IMG/VR virus record: IMGVR_UViG_3300032326_000475
Location: 1 to 21,326 of that record
Origin: a virus
Length of the DNA stretch: 21,326 bases
Reading direction: 5' to 3' (one strand)
Below, piece by piece: positions 13,172 to 21,326 of this stretch. The position numbers were made by a program, and so were the translations under genes. The notes below the pieces were generated by a model, which had not been told where the DNA came from, made no database searches, and saw nothing but the letters and a program-made list of their open reading frames with translations. The first letter of the stretch is position 1. Every line of letters starts with the position of its first letter.

Positions 13172-14231
13172 TCTTTAACCTTTGCATTAGTGTTTTCGGT
13201 GCTGCACAGACATCTTCCTGCCACTTCAATTGGTGACAGTCGCTATTACAGATATCAAATACATCACAGGTATAGCAACGAGGATCTCTTTCTATCTCGC
13301 ATGTAATGTTATTTATTCTTCCTCTGGCAGAGAGTAGACTTCTAATGGGTTGAAATATATCTCCAAAACCATTACCCACTGCAGCATTTGGACATCCTGC
13401 CACAGTTCCATCGGCATTAATTGTGAAGATTTTCTGTTCACAATCTCTACAACGAACTCCACCATGTATTCCTTTAGTTATAGAGGAATAGACACCTTCC
13501 AGTAGGACATCTTTATATTTAGGTTTTATTGTCTGATAGGTTTCATGCATTCTAACAAACCAGTCGTCTTGATCTTTATTTGCAGGAAATATATGAGTGT
13601 TTACCAAAGCCGAACCATCGTGAGTTAATCGTTCAAACTGCACCCAATTAACACCTAGAGTATTGAGCCATAGAACTAACTCAGTAGTATCCATCTCCAT
13701 TAGTTGTTTATTAAGACTAATATTAAGAGTGATATTATGCCCAGCATCTACCACAGTTTGCAGATTCTTTCGCCAGAGGTTTTCTTGTTTATCATTTTCA
13801 AATCGAATACCTTTATCCCATGAAGTGCAGAATCCATTCTTTAGAACAGTTTTGAAAAACTTCATGTGGTCTTCAGTTAGATTAAAACAGAGATTAGTAG
13901 AACAAGACCAGTTAAGATTAGGAAATAATTTTGATACCTTATCCCATACATAGTACATGTCATCTAGCGGAGCAAGGAATGGTTCTCCTCCATGGAATGT
14001 AATATTCCCACCATTAAAAGATGGGCATTCCTCGTAGAGTCGTTCAAACCACTCTACTGTATTCTGGGGATTAAAATATATCTTTTTACCGTTGACACCA
14101 TTTGTAAAACAGTGTTGGCAATTAAGTTGACAAGTTTCGGTGGTCTTAAGATAGACCACCAAATCTTTTGGGATTAATATATCTGAAAGAGATACATCTG
14201 TCTTATGAAAGACAATTGGTTGAGTTATCAT
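13152..14231 (-). CDS. Radical SAM/SPASM protein, first in the island (359 aa)
   Basis: The catalytic cluster ligands are Cys34, Cys38 and Cys41 (TCQLNCQHC), preceded by a strand VVYLKTTE and followed by the SAM-binding HGGEPF (80-85). The SPASM domain is complete: Cys261-x2-Cys264, Cys280 (TVAGCPN), Cys319-x2-Cys322-x5-Cys328-x3-Cys332 and Cys342. This is the layout of anaerobic sulfatase maturases and peptide-modifying SPASM enzymes with two auxiliary clusters. The start at 14231 lies six bases after the stop of the 404-aa fibre and has no clear SD, so it probably depends on coupling. The downstream gene, with the CXXX tail, overlaps its end by 20 nt; enzyme followed by substrate is the natural reading. 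The specific reaction (thioether, C-C link or oxidation) cannot be told from sequence. Confidence 0.93.
   Translation of the reverse strand: MITQPIVFHKTDVSLSDILIPKDLVVYLKTTETCQLNCQHCFTNGVNGKKIYFNPQNTVEWFERLYEECPSFNGGNITFHGGEPFLAPLDDMYYVWDKVSKLFPNLNWSCSTNLCFNLTEDHMKFFKTVLKNGFCTSWDKGIRFENDKQENLWRKNLQTVVDAGHNITLNISLNKQLMEMDTTELVLWLNTLGVNWVQFERLTHDGSALVNTHIFPANKDQDDWFVRMHETYQTIKPKYKDVLLEGVYSSITKGIHGGVRCRDCEQKIFTINADGTVAGCPNAAVGNGFGDIFQPIRSLLSARGRINNITCEIERDPRCYTCDVFDICNSDCHQLKWQEDVCAAPKTLMQRLKNDNSWR
14139..14160 (-). other. Perfect inverted repeat inside the radical SAM coding region
   Basis: GGTGGTCT and AGACCACC form an 8-bp stem with a six-base loop, about 70 nt into the gene that starts at 14231. 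There is no T run, so it is not a terminator. It might slow translation or mark an RNA processing site, or be chance. Confidence 0.5.
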
Positions 14232-14237
14232 GAAGCA

Positions 14238-15452
14238 TTATAAAATTACACATTCAACAAGTTTAACATTAACATCTTCATTTGTTTCTAATGCTATTGC
14301 AAATGAATTGCTAGTATCACCATACATACCCTTACCATCTTGATTACAGATTAGTGGTTGTCCTTTGCGAATTGGACCAACTACTTTAACTGGAACACGA
14401 CCACGAAGTGCAATGGCTTGACCATCTGCTTCATCATTCATTAAAAATGCTGGATTAGTAGAAATAACACCAAGAACTCTTTGTCCAGACTGCCATGTTT
14501 GAGTTGCCTCTGCATCACCATTAAGTGCAACTGCTAATACAGTTCCTGCTTCATACTCTACATCAGTTGTATATTTTTCTGCCAAGTCAGCATATTGAGC
14601 AGTAGTTGCAGTTCCAAAAATAGTGCCGAAACGATTGCCAGTTTGACCGATATTACCAGAGCCATTAGTTCCTGTTTTAATAAGTGCAGAAACTTCAGGT
14701 GTGCTTGATAATGCAATAGTAGGATTACCAGAAACTGCATCACCATTAGTTACTGTTATAGAAGTGCTACCTGCAATACTTCTTGTTATTGCTGTACCTG
14801 CAGTATTTTTAACAAACAGACCATGAGTTGTTATAGCAGCAAGTGCTGTTAAGTTATTGGAAAATGGTTGAACATCTGAACCAAGAACCAATCCAAGATT
14901 TGTTCTTGCTTGAGCAGCAGTGCTCGCACCAGTGCCACCATCTGCAATCGCTAAGTCTGTAATTCCAGCAATAGAACCACCAGTGATTGATACGCTATTA
15001 GACGCTTGAGTTGCCATAGTGCCCAAACCTAGATTTGTTCTAGCGTTTGCTGCAGTAGTAGCACCTGTGCCACCATTGTTTATTGCTACAGTACCATCCA
15101 CATTAGTTGCATTACCTGTAACAGTTCCAGTTACATTACCTGTGAGGTTTCCTGTGACATTTCCAACCAGAGTTGCAGTAATAGTTCCAGCAGAAAAGTT
15201 ACCACTACTTCGTGTAACTACAGTATTACCTGATGTATCAGAACTGCTGGTATTTAAACCATCTAATAAATCTGCATCTAAACCAGAACTAGCACCATCA
15301 ACAGTTTTAATTTTTGTTAAAACATCTGCTGCAGTATAAGTTGCAGTATCTAGTTTAGTTCCAACCTCAGTGTTTAGATTGGTAAAATTAGCGTCTGCCT
15401 CTGCAATCGTAAGCGGACTGCCTTTAACTGATCGTAATACGATTACTGCCAT
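14238..15452 (-). CDS. Tail-fibre protein with tandem GGTG modules (404 aa)
   Basis: The N-terminus SVKGSPLTIAEADANFTNLN (8-27) is the fibre anchor motif also present in the S74 fibre of this window. Residues 96-118 hold tandem four-residue units (GNVTGNLTGNVTGTVTGN), and two copies of GGTGxxTAAxARTNLGL (127-143 and 172-188) follow, a hallmark of long phage fibres. The C-terminal 120 residues (from ADLAEKYTTDVEYEAGTV, through RVLGVISTNPAFLMND and ALRGRVPVKVVG) form a domain common at the ends of cyanophage fibres; it recalls G2-type intramolecular chaperones, but I cannot see a cleavage site. The ATG at 15452 overlaps the stop of the preceding gene (TAATG) and has an AAGGAA SD. The enzymatic island begins six bases after it. 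Confidence 0.87.
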   Translation of the reverse strand: MAVIVLRSVKGSPLTIAEADANFTNLNTEVGTKLDTATYTAADVLTKIKTVDGASSGLDADLLDGLNTSSSDTSGNTVVTRSSGNFSAGTITATLVGNVTGNLTGNVTGTVTGNATNVDGTVAINNGGTGATTAANARTNLGLGTMATQASNSVSITGGSIAGITDLAIADGGTGASTAAQARTNLGLVLGSDVQPFSNNLTALAAITTHGLFVKNTAGTAITRSIAGSTSITVTNGDAVSGNPTIALSSTPEVSALIKTGTNGSGNIGQTGNRFGTIFGTATTAQYADLAEKYTTDVEYEAGTVLAVALNGDAEATQTWQSGQRVLGVISTNPAFLMNDEADGQAIALRGRVPVKVVGPIRKGQPLICNQDGKGMYGDTSNSFAIALETNEDVNVKLVECVIL

Positions 15453-15679
15453 TATCGTTCCTTATTAATAAGAGTAATAAGCAATTGCTTAATCTCTGAC
15501 ATATCTGATTCAATCTGTTTGATCTTATCAGCATTTTGTTTAATTTCTTCTTTTATCTGTTTATTAGCATTACGCTTTATCAGATAATTTTGATAGTCTG
15601 TTGTACTAGTATTTATTACAGCACCGCTAGTTAAATCTCTAACTAGACTATCACTATCTTGTATTTTAACAAATTCCAT
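15452..15679 (-). CDS. Small coiled-coil protein between virion genes (75 aa)
   Basis: The start is ATG 15679 (MEFVKIQDSDSLVRDLTSGA), which shares its A with the TAA of the DUF4815-like gene (TAATG); an in-frame upstream ATG would add three residues inside that gene. The N-terminal half (KIQDSDSLVRDLTSGAVINT, then DYQNYLIKRN) is a motif common in small proteins of T4-like marine phages. The C-terminal half has a heptad pattern (IKEEIKQNADKIKQIESDM, then IKQLLITLI) predicting a coiled coil. A small structural or assembly protein is likely, but its precise role is unknown. Confidence 0.82.
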   Translation of the reverse strand: MEFVKIQDSDSLVRDLTSGAVINTSTTDYQNYLIKRNANKQIKEEIKQNADKIKQIESDMSEIKQLLITLINKER

Positions 15680-18600
15680 TATGCACACGCTATTACACGA
15701 AGGTCTTTAATTCTTGGCACTTCAGAAGAGTTAATTGACTTCATAACAATTTTTAATTGAACTGCATCAAAAGAATCAAGATTATTAGCAGAGTAACTTA
15801 CATCATAAAATTGTTGACTTCCATTACTTGCGCTAACAATTGTTTCATCTGCAGTCATTAATGTATAATTAACATCTTCAAAGGAAGAAGTAGAACCAAC
15901 AACTGCAGTTTTGTAGTAAACTTCAATAGTAGCATCAGATGGTTTATTTGCAGCAAAACGAACTCTTAAGAAGTTAGATGGATTTGCTAAAGTAACTTTT
16001 TTCGTTACATACTTACTGTATGTAGATGACTCTAATGGGGCTATTTCATCAACAAATCGTTCACGCTGAGTTAAGGTAGCATTACCAGTAATTGCATCAG
16101 GTGCTGTAGAGAAAGTGATAGAACTACCGTCTGAAGCTACAGCAGTAATCAAACGAGTGCTTGATCCAGAAGATGCACCAGCAATTGTTAAATATTTACC
16201 AACAGTTGCTGTTTTAAATTGAGCATTTCTAGTAGAAGTAGTAATTTGATTTCCTGAAACAGTAACACCAGAAAGAGCACTTAAAATAATATTATTATCA
16301 AGTCCTGCTACATTCATATTAGTTTCAGATGGACTATTTACTTTATTACTAAACACAATAGCACTAGTTCTATGAGTATCAATAATTGGAGATAGAGCAT
16401 TGTTTGTAGTGCTCATAGTAACATTTAATGTTAATGATTTATTTCCACTTAACGAATTAGTTTCATTAATTTCAGAAGCAACCATTCTTGGTGATGTAAA
16501 GAAATTATTTTCATTGGCCAAAATGCCACTAAATGATGCATCTTGAACATATGCAGTTTGTGTAGTTGAATCTACAGACTTACCTGTAGTTGTTTTAATC
16601 CCAAAGTCTAGTGGAGTTTCGGAGAATCGTTGAACTTGAATCTGTGGTTGAATACCATCATACTGTAGATTTCGTGTAGCCTGTACAGAAGAACCACCAG
16701 CATATCCAGAAGCAGTTGCAGCAGTGGTAGCTACAGTAACAACATAAGAGTCTAAATCTACATCACTAATAACATGTGTTGTATTTAATTCTGCAGCTGG
16801 AATACCATTTACTGCTGCAGCTACACCACTTATAGTTACACGAGTACCAGATGGAACACCATGATCTTTGTGCCAGACACGAACTTTAGTTTGTCCAGCT
16901 CTAGTTTCAAAAGGATTTGAGTCTAGTGTTTGTTTAGGAATCACATCATTAACAAACTCTACATTGGCAATAACTGAAGTATCAAATTTTGCACGATATA
17001 AAACAAATTTTAAATCTTGCGTTTGATCAGCTGTCCAAGTAGATGCGTTTTGTGATTTAAATAATGATCCAAGATATGGTTGTTCTGAAATTGTGCGAGC
17101 AGTTCCTGGCATTGTATCGCCGATCTGAGAAATCCACACTTTATAGTTATTTGAATCAGATGCTAGTACAATCGCATACTCTGTATTCTCTTGAACATAT
17201 ACAGGAGATGGGAAAACAAAAGATGTGGCAGTATCATATTTTGCTACAGAAACACCATCAAGTGTAACTGTATTGGCAGAAATATTAACTTGCTCTGGAT
17301 TTAATTTAATACGAGAAAATGGCAATACTCGTTTTCCAGGATATCCATTCACGACCTCACGAATTTCTAATGTTACTGGAACATTAGCATCTTTAGTCGC
17401 AAAGAAAATATCTACCTTAGATAAGAAACATCCACCTTTTTGTTCAATTAAGAATGTTTGAGCAAGTGGATCCCACCATCCAGTATCACCAGCAACACGA
17501 TCTGCAGTTTGTGTAATAACACGATTTTCTACTAATCGTTCTTCAACTAACTCAGCATTACGAACAGCATGAACAGTTTGTTGACGAGTTTCAAGCACAC
17601 CCTCTGCACGATAATTCGCACGACCACGAGATGTAAAATCTCCAGTGGCAGTTGAAACATCAAGAAGTTTTAATTCACGAACACCAGTGCGGAATCTTAA
17701 TGCATTTGTGTTTGGAATATTAAACAATAATTGTAAATTACCGTTAAAGTTTGATGTTAATGTTCCACCAAGAGATCCTGCTGTCACACTTCCGAATGTG
17801 CCTGTCTGAGATGAAATAGAACCAGTCAATGTTTCACCAGAAGTAAATGTTCCTTGAATATTATGAACATATAATGCATATGCTACAGTGTCTGGATTAT
17901 ATTCTTTTCCAACAACTACAGCAGTAGCACCAGAACTAGATCCAGTAATTATGTCACCACGATTTAAACAGACTTGTGAATCTCCATTTATACGACGAGC
18001 GGTTGCAGCTGCTAAACCACCAACATTGGTAATATCATCAAACGCTTGATGAGTAGCTAATCTTGCTGCAGCAGTTGCTCCTGATGGAGTATAAACAATT
18101 TTTGCAGCAGGGGTGCAGTAATCACCAACAGAAATCTCATCAAAGTATGGATAAAAGCGAGTATTTGGTTTTAAACCTTTAACTTGTATTAATATATTTC
18201 GTGAACGAATATATGGTAGAGCAGCAGTAGATAAAACACGATCTGCAACTACTTGTCTATCAATTTTAGTAACTAGATTAGTTTTAACACCAGTTCTAGA
18301 TTGCCCCAATTCACGAGCAACTTGTGTAACTGTAATCTGACGAGCATTGGTATGAGCACCCTCATTTGCAGCAGCACCAAAACGACGATTAAATTCTTCA
18401 ACACTTAGTCGAACATCCCCTTGACCAGATGCCCAATTAGTTCCAGTTGTGAATCTTACATTTCCTGTATTTCTTGGTGCACCAGTCCAATTGGTTTGCC
18501 ATGCATTCCAAACTGTACCCAAAACACCAGCTTTTTCAGCGATGTCTTTAATTGTGCTATAGTTACCCTCAACATCAAGAACTAAATCTGGACGACGATC

Positions 18601-21326
18601 TATTTCAAACCAGTCGTCTGAAGATGGGTTAATTTTAACATCACCCAAGAAAGTAAATACTGCAAATGGGTTAATGTTTTCTAATCTTGATGCATATGGT
18701 TGTGTGATAATTGCCAAATTTTCTAACACTGGCATGGTAATAACATCACCATATAATTTGTAATTTGCAGATGCTCTAGAACCGCTACTAGAATTTTTCT
18801 CTAATAGATTTATATTATTCATTGAGAAGAATGGACGAAGTTCTCCCCTTTCCATGTCAATAGAACATACATAATCTGGAGAAACAGTATTACCAGTATT
18901 ATGACCAGTAAATCCATCTACTATAAATCCATTTTTAAATCTACTATCACCATTAGAGTCAATAACATCTAAAGACTCAGTCTGTTGTTCTAATAAAGAT
19001 AATGATGTATAGTATTCTAAATTATCAATTCGTTTTTCAAGTTTACCGATATCACGCATTGTGTATCGTTTGTTGTCAATTCTATTAATTTGAACATTAT
19101 TACTTAATGTCCCAAAAGTATATGGTTCTAATGTTAGATTATAAAGCACAAGCCCTAATGCTGGATCCAATGGATCTCCTGGGTTAAGTGATGATACTCC
19201 ATCAATCGCAAAGAAATTTCCACCAAAGTCTATTGCAATTTTAGCCTTTCTTGCTAAGTGATAAGTGAAGTCTGTTGTTACATCGATACCACGCTTAGGC
19301 ACTAATGATACAGAAGATCCAGTTCCAGAAAAACTAGTACCAGCATCATCAATTCTTGGACGGAAATCAATAACATCTCTTAATGCCTGCCCTTCAAAAT
19401 ATGGAATTGCTTTGTAATCTACATTGGCTGGATAAGAATTTACAGTAAAATAATCACCAGTTGAATGTGTAAAGTAATCATATGTTACTTCAATTGGTGC
19501 TTCTGGTGGAGCATAAGAATTCTTTAAGATAAGTCTTGCTTGATCGTAATGAGTATTTCGTTGTCCGTCATCCCATTCGTAACGATCTGAAATATCAATA
19601 GAATATGTTGCTCCTGGAGAAGCAAATGTTCCAGATTTCATTTTAACAGAAATTAAACGATATCCATCTGCTTTACCTAATAACAGTGTAGAATTTTGTG
19701 CAGCTGCTTGAGTAGTAAATGTTGCTGTGGCTGCAGCAACTAATGTTTTAGATTTTTCTGTTAGAGTAGAACCACTCTTATTAACAGCTGCAATAACTAA
19801 CATTGATCTACCAGAATATGTAGAACCAAGATCAAATGTCACACTAGATCCTGATGGTGTAATTCCAGTAGGTAGCACAATAGCACCGCCAGCACCAGAA
19901 TCATTATCAACAACAATATAATTATCTGTTTCAGCTGCAGAAGCCATGTCACCAGATGCTGTTGATACTGTTAATTGAGGTGAACCTGATACTGTTGCAG
20001 TGCCAGAAAACTTTTCATACACAGTGTAAACTGTATCGTTAGCAAGTAGTGCTGAACGAACATCTTTAATTGCATAATAAGGTAATGGGAAAATTAAAGA
20101 TGTATGCTCTGGTTCTTTAATAGTAGTTGTAACTCTATCAAGAGTAGAACCAGTAATAGTAATTGATGAGTCAACAGTCATTGAAACTTGAGATGCAATC
20201 GCTGTAATACGACGCTTAGTTCCACCAAATGATACTACATCTCCAACAATAAAATCAGTTTGGAAAGAAGTACCAGTACCAGTGATTGTAGTAGAGGAAG
20301 AAGCTGTAGCTGATCCAACTAAACGAGTTAAAACTGGTTGAATATCAGCAGAGAAAGATAAATTTGCATCACTTGACACATTAAAGAAAAATGACTTAAC
20401 TTTACGAGCAAAGTCAAAAGTGCCATTCATTTTAATATCAAATAAACTTAATTTGTAAATAGCAGTCTGTGTACCAATTGTTCCACCAGAACCATCAGGT
20501 GCACCAAATTCTAGTAAACGGACACGGGCAGTACCAACTGCTGTGGCACTCGCAGGAGCAGTACCAACAGAAGATGTTAATCTATCATACAGTGTAACTT
20601 CACCAAAAGTATCTACTGGTGGTAAACTATTAACATTAGTAACAAGCACATAGTTACCAACTGTGGCTGGAATAATAGCGTTTTCTACTTGAACATATTC
20701 ACGAGATTTTGCAAGAGGAATATATTCAGTAGAAACTTTTTCAATTTCATATCCTTGAACATACGCTTTTCCTGGCTCTAAACCAATGGCAAGTTTTGCT
20801 TCGTTTGCTTGATTTGTACCAAGAGTATCTGCATTTCCTGGAGAATAAATTCCACGATTGTAGTAAGGATTTGTATTATATTCCCATTGAACACCAGTAT
20901 TACCTGGACCATCATAAACTAAACCAACAGTATGAGTTGGTGGAACACTTGATGATGATGTAGCACTATTTCTAGCCACATATGTATTACCACCATTTGT
21001 TATAACATCGCCTATTAGATAAACACGACTAGATGTCCATGCACCACGATTATTATTACGATATTCACGAACATCAATTTCAAAATTCTTAGTAGTATAA
21101 TCGCCAGACTCGTCATATGTACGACGAGCAAAAGTTTCTTCTAATACTGAATATTCTGTACGACGAGTTTCTTTTTTAATCTGCCCATCACCAGTACGAA
21201 CCAACTCAATAAAATCTGTATCTTCAGTACTACCTTCAGTTAGTTTAGTTAATGTTGCAGTTATGCTGTAACGATGAGCACCTGGAGCAGCATAGTTAAA
21301 TGAATTTTGAGCATTATCATATAATG
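15679..21326 (-). CDS. DUF4815-like giant virion protein, 5' end outside window
   Basis: The frame is open from the stop at 15679 to the window edge: at least 1,881 residues, with the start missing. The first visible residues (YDNAQNSFNYAAPGAHRYSI, TKLTEG, DTDFIELVRTGDGQIKKET, LEETFARRTYDESGDY) match the opening of DUF4815 proteins, large structural proteins of T4-like cyanophages, so little of the N-terminus is probably lost. Later landmarks are VDYKAIPYFEGQALRDVIDF (about residue 630), LKPNTRFYPYFDEISVGDY (about 1070), GWWDPLAQTFLIEQKGGC (about 1300) and a mixed-beta C-terminus ending RIKDLRVIACA. No catalytic motif was seen. A baseplate or tail-fibre component is likely from family and position, beside fibre genes and overlapping the 75-aa gene by one base. 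Confidence 0.87.
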   Translation of the reverse strand, partial: LYDNAQNSFNYAAPGAHRYSITATLTKLTEGSTEDTDFIELVRTGDGQIKKETRRTEYSVLEETFARRTYDESGDYTTKNFEIDVREYRNNNRGAWTSSRVYLIGDVITNGGNTYVARNSATSSSSVPPTHTVGLVYDGPGNTGVQWEYNTNPYYNRGIYSPGNADTLGTNQANEAKLAIGLEPGKAYVQGYEIEKVSTEYIPLAKSREYVQVENAIIPATVGNYVLVTNVNSLPPVDTFGEVTLYDRLTSSVGTAPASATAVGTARVRLLEFGAPDGSGGTIGTQTAIYKLSLFDIKMNGTFDFARKVKSFFFNVSSDANLSFSADIQPVLTRLVGSATASSSTTITGTGTSFQTDFIVGDVVSFGGTKRRITAIASQVSMTVDSSITITGSTLDRVTTTIKEPEHTSLIFPLPYYAIKDVRSALLANDTVYTVYEKFSGTATVSGSPQLTVSTASGDMASAAETDNYIVVDNDSGAGGAIVLPTGITPSGSSVTFDLGSTYSGRSMLVIAAVNKSGSTLTEKSKTLVAAATATFTTQAAAQNSTLLLGKADGYRLISVKMKSGTFASPGATYSIDISDRYEWDDGQRNTHYDQARLILKNSYAPPEAPIEVTYDYFTHSTGDYFTVNSYPANVDYKAIPYFEGQALRDVIDFRPRIDDAGTSFSGTGSSVSLVPKRGIDVTTDFTYHLARKAKIAIDFGGNFFAIDGVSSLNPGDPLDPALGLVLYNLTLEPYTFGTLSNNVQINRIDNKRYTMRDIGKLEKRIDNLEYYTSLSLLEQQTESLDVIDSNGDSRFKNGFIVDGFTGHNTGNTVSPDYVCSIDMERGELRPFFSMNNINLLEKNSSSGSRASANYKLYGDVITMPVLENLAIITQPYASRLENINPFAVFTFLGDVKINPSSDDWFEIDRRPDLVLDVEGNYSTIKDIAEKAGVLGTVWNAWQTNWTGAPRNTGNVRFTTGTNWASGQGDVRLSVEEFNRRFGAAANEGAHTNARQITVTQVARELGQSRTGVKTNLVTKIDRQVVADRVLSTAALPYIRSRNILIQVKGLKPNTRFYPYFDEISVGDYCTPAAKIVYTPSGATAAARLATHQAFDDITNVGGLAAATARRINGDSQVCLNRGDIITGSSSGATAVVVGKEYNPDTVAYALYVHNIQGTFTSGETLTGSISSQTGTFGSVTAGSLGGTLTSNFNGNLQLLFNIPNTNALRFRTGVRELKLLDVSTATGDFTSRGRANYRAEGVLETRQQTVHAVRNAELVEERLVENRVITQTADRVAGDTGWWDPLAQTFLIEQKGGCFLSKVDIFFATKDANVPVTLEIREVVNGYPGKRVLPFSRIKLNPEQVNISANTVTLDGVSVAKYDTATSFVFPSPVYVQENTEYAIVLASDSNNYKVWISQIGDTMPGTARTISEQPYLGSLFKSQNASTWTADQTQDLKFVLYRAKFDTSVIANVEFVNDVIPKQTLDSNPFETRAGQTKVRVWHKDHGVPSGTRVTISGVAAAVNGIPAAELNTTHVISDVDLDSYVVTVATTAATASGYAGGSSVQATRNLQYDGIQPQIQVQRFSETPLDFGIKTTTGKSVDSTTQTAYVQDASFSGILANENNFFTSPRMVASEINETNSLSGNKSLTLNVTMSTTNNALSPIIDTHRTSAIVFSNKVNSPSETNMNVAGLDNNIILSALSGVTVSGNQITTSTRNAQFKTATVGKYLTIAGASSGSSTRLITAVASDGSSITFSTAPDAITGNATLTQRERFVDEIAPLESSTYSKYVTKKVTLANPSNFLRVRFAANKPSDATIEVYYKTAVVGSTSSFEDVNYTLMTADETIVSASNGSQQFYDVSYSANNLDSFDAVQLKIVMKSINSSEVPRIKDLRVIACA

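Noticed and set aside
15099-15175. CRISPR-like or regulatory short repeats
   Set aside because: The 12-nt periodicity is the in-frame coding of the VTGN units of the fibre; there are no spacers.
15099-15175. N-x-T sequons (NVT, NLT, NAT) as glycosylation sites in the 404-aa fibre
   Set aside because: The sequons come from the repeat itself and no oligosaccharyltransferase is encoded here; there is no reason to expect N-glycosylation of a phage fibre in a bacterial cytoplasm.
15605-15620. AATAAATA-like match on the minus strand within the 75-aa gene
   Set aside because: It lies inside a coding region of AT-rich DNA with no gene start at the right distance.

Overview
The window is AT-rich (roughly one third G+C by eye) and every credible gene lies on the minus strand, packed with short gaps or overlaps. 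The protein families (a DUF4815-type giant virion protein, several glycine/threonine-rich fibre proteins, an S74 intramolecular chaperone domain, a tail-fibre assembly chaperone) and one perfect T4-type late promoter (TATAAATA) point to the tail-fibre/baseplate region of a T4-like marine myovirus, of the cyanomyophage or pelagimyophage kind. The host cannot be fixed from the sequence. No tRNA, rRNA, CRISPR, integrase or transposase was seen, and no stretch over 300 bases lacks a gene.

In transcription order (high to low coordinates): (1) 21326-14238, structural genes: a very large DUF4815-like protein (5' end outside the window), a 75-aa coiled-coil protein and a 404-aa fibre. (2) 14231-6522, an eight-gene enzymatic island in which every internal junction overlaps. 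It encodes a radical SAM/SPASM protein, a 176-aa protein ending in the Cys-rich tail CHSNCHGSCHGSL, three proteins of unknown function (two of them probable paralogues), a second radical SAM/SPASM protein, a cobalamin-binding-type radical SAM protein and an aspartyl-hydroxylase-like candidate 2-oxoglutarate oxygenase. (3) 6474-5515, a fibre with an S74 self-cleaving chaperone domain, followed by a hairpin. (4) 5432-2790, three tandem paralogous adhesin-like genes with a fibrinogen-C-like domain, then a tail-fibre assembly chaperone and a strong intrinsic terminator. (5) 2302-1, a new unit started by the late promoter: two small structural proteins and a long repetitive fibre that runs off the window.

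The most interesting part is the enzymatic island. The CxxxCxxxC tail at the extreme C-terminus of the 176-aa protein, encoded directly after a SPASM radical SAM enzyme with a 20-nt overlap, resembles the arrangement of CXXX-repeat RiPP precursors and their maturases. Here it sits among virion genes. The working hypothesis is a phage-encoded system that installs radical-chemistry modifications (thioether, C-C or methyl) on a virion or fibre-associated protein; a secreted or intracellular RiPP-like product is the alternative. The sequence shows the motifs and the layout. The chemistry and the target are inference.
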